Assembly: GCF_036924715.1 (NCBI RefSeq)
Contig: NZ_JAZHSB010000001.1
Coordinates: 310,001-374,000, forward strand
DNA: 64,000 nucleotides
Direction of reading: 5' to 3'
From: Bradyrhizobium sp. AZCC 1721
GTDB taxonomy: Bacteria; Pseudomonadota; Alphaproteobacteria; Rhizobiales; Xanthobacteraceae
The notes under the pieces are model-generated. The model did no database searches. It had not been told where the DNA came from and saw only the letters and a program-made list of their open reading frames with translations. How positions within the stretch are numbered: position 1 is the first letter of the stretch; every line of letters begins with the position of its first letter. The position numbers and the translations under genes are program-made. Positions 63,701 through 64,000 of this stretch are shown piece by piece.

Positions 63701-64000
63701 TGCAATGGTTCGGGCCGACCTCCGTCGAGGAGGGCTCGGTCAAGGCCGACATCGATCTGCGCGTCGGCGGGCGCTACCGCATCAGCTTCCGCGCCAATGG
63801 CGATTACAACGAGGTCGGTGGCGTCTATCGGGAGGTCGTTCCGAACGAGCGGTTGGTGTTTAGCTGGGCATGGCATTCCACGCCGGAGCGGGAATCGCTG
63901 GTCACCATCTCGATCAGGCCGGAAGGAAGCGGTTCGCTGCTCGTCTTCAATCACGCGCAGTTCGTCGACGAGAAAGCGCGCGACAATCACCAGCGCGGCT
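63559..64000 (+). CDS. SRPBCC (AHSA1) family protein, 3' end outside window
   Basis: At least 147 codons open to the window edge from the ATG at 63559 (GGAGGAAGACC just upstream). AHSA1/START-like fold: LTLTRRFSAAPEKVYAAWADPQKLVQWFGP (by position residues 24-53), then DLRVGGRYRISF and VYREVVPNERLVFSW. Such proteins bind hydrophobic ligands and are usually cotranscribed with an ArsR regulator, as here; several are called activators of Hsp90 ATPase homologues but act otherwise in bacteria. The start lies inside the arsR frame, in a different reading frame. Confidence 0.9.
   Translation, partial: MATQSSLAKHDTARDGELAARPSLTLTRRFSAAPEKVYAAWADPQKLVQWFGPTSVEEGSVKADIDLRVGGRYRISFRANGDYNEVGGVYREVVPNERLVFSWAWHSTPERESLVTISIRPEGSGSLLVFNHAQFVDEKARDNHQRG

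Overview
The window is GC-rich alphaproteobacterial chromosome and looks like Bradyrhizobium or a close Nitrobacteraceae relative. The reasons are the dnaA-dnaN-recF-gyrB arrangement beside rpsT, the phoH-ybeY-corC-lnt series followed by a PhrR-like XRE regulator, DUF3551 and DUF2189 proteins, expanded tripartite-tricarboxylate (TTT) binding proteins, and many copies of intergenic palindromic repeats of the kind common in that group. No rRNA, tRNA, CRISPR array, prophage or intact insertion sequence was seen.

Layout. 1-4.5 kb: aa3-type cytochrome c oxidase subunits I (cut by the window edge) and II, minus strand, divergent from a DUF2189 membrane protein. 4.5-13.1 kb: a tight minus-strand run miaB, phoH, ybeY, corC, lnt, XRE regulator, M20 peptidase, trmB (tRNA modification, rRNA maturation, lipoprotein acylation). 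13.2-22.5 kb: a GT39/YkcB-type glycosyltransferase, a small secreted protein, a HAD phosphatase, fur, rimI, tsaB, a NifU-type Fe-S scaffold, a universal stress protein, trpS and murJ. 22.5-29.8 kb: a PfkB kinase and then an accessory zone of small genes, repeats and about 1.7 kb without a convincing gene, ending at a serine hydrolase. 29.9-40.7 kb: metabolism and regulation (gabD, crotonase, purC, pirin, membrane AraC regulator, second serine hydrolase, MmgE/PrpD, MATE pump). 40.8-50.8 kb: murA-like enzyme, gyrB, recF, dnaN, dnaA and rpsT, the replication-initiation neighbourhood. 51-64 kb: msrA, a polysaccharide export lipoprotein, two orphan TTT binding proteins, hydrolases, a TetR/SDR divergent pair, an HD-GYP protein, an acyl-CoA ligase, a VOC protein, DUF3551, and an ArsR-SRPBCC pair running off the right edge.

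How the genes work together. The 4.5-13 kb run and the 16-22 kb block are mostly housekeeping translation, tRNA-modification and envelope functions, with four-base start/stop overlaps that suggest translational coupling. The replication block is conventional.

Most unusual points. Three genes (lnt, fur, a glycine-rich secreted protein) each carry a one-base insertion in a homopolymer. The MurA-like enzyme has Asp where fosfomycin-sensitive MurA has its catalytic Cys. The arsR gene appears leaderless, with a dyad over its start codon. A 28-residue membrane peptide ORF overlaps an orphan LuxR-type helix-turn-helix gene through TGATG. A perfect FNR/FixK-type site precedes the glycine-rich protein. 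The cox/DUF2189 intergenic region holds a cluster of three dyads. No wholly new multi-gene system could be demonstrated; the 23.7-26.2 kb small-gene zone is the best candidate for undescribed biology.
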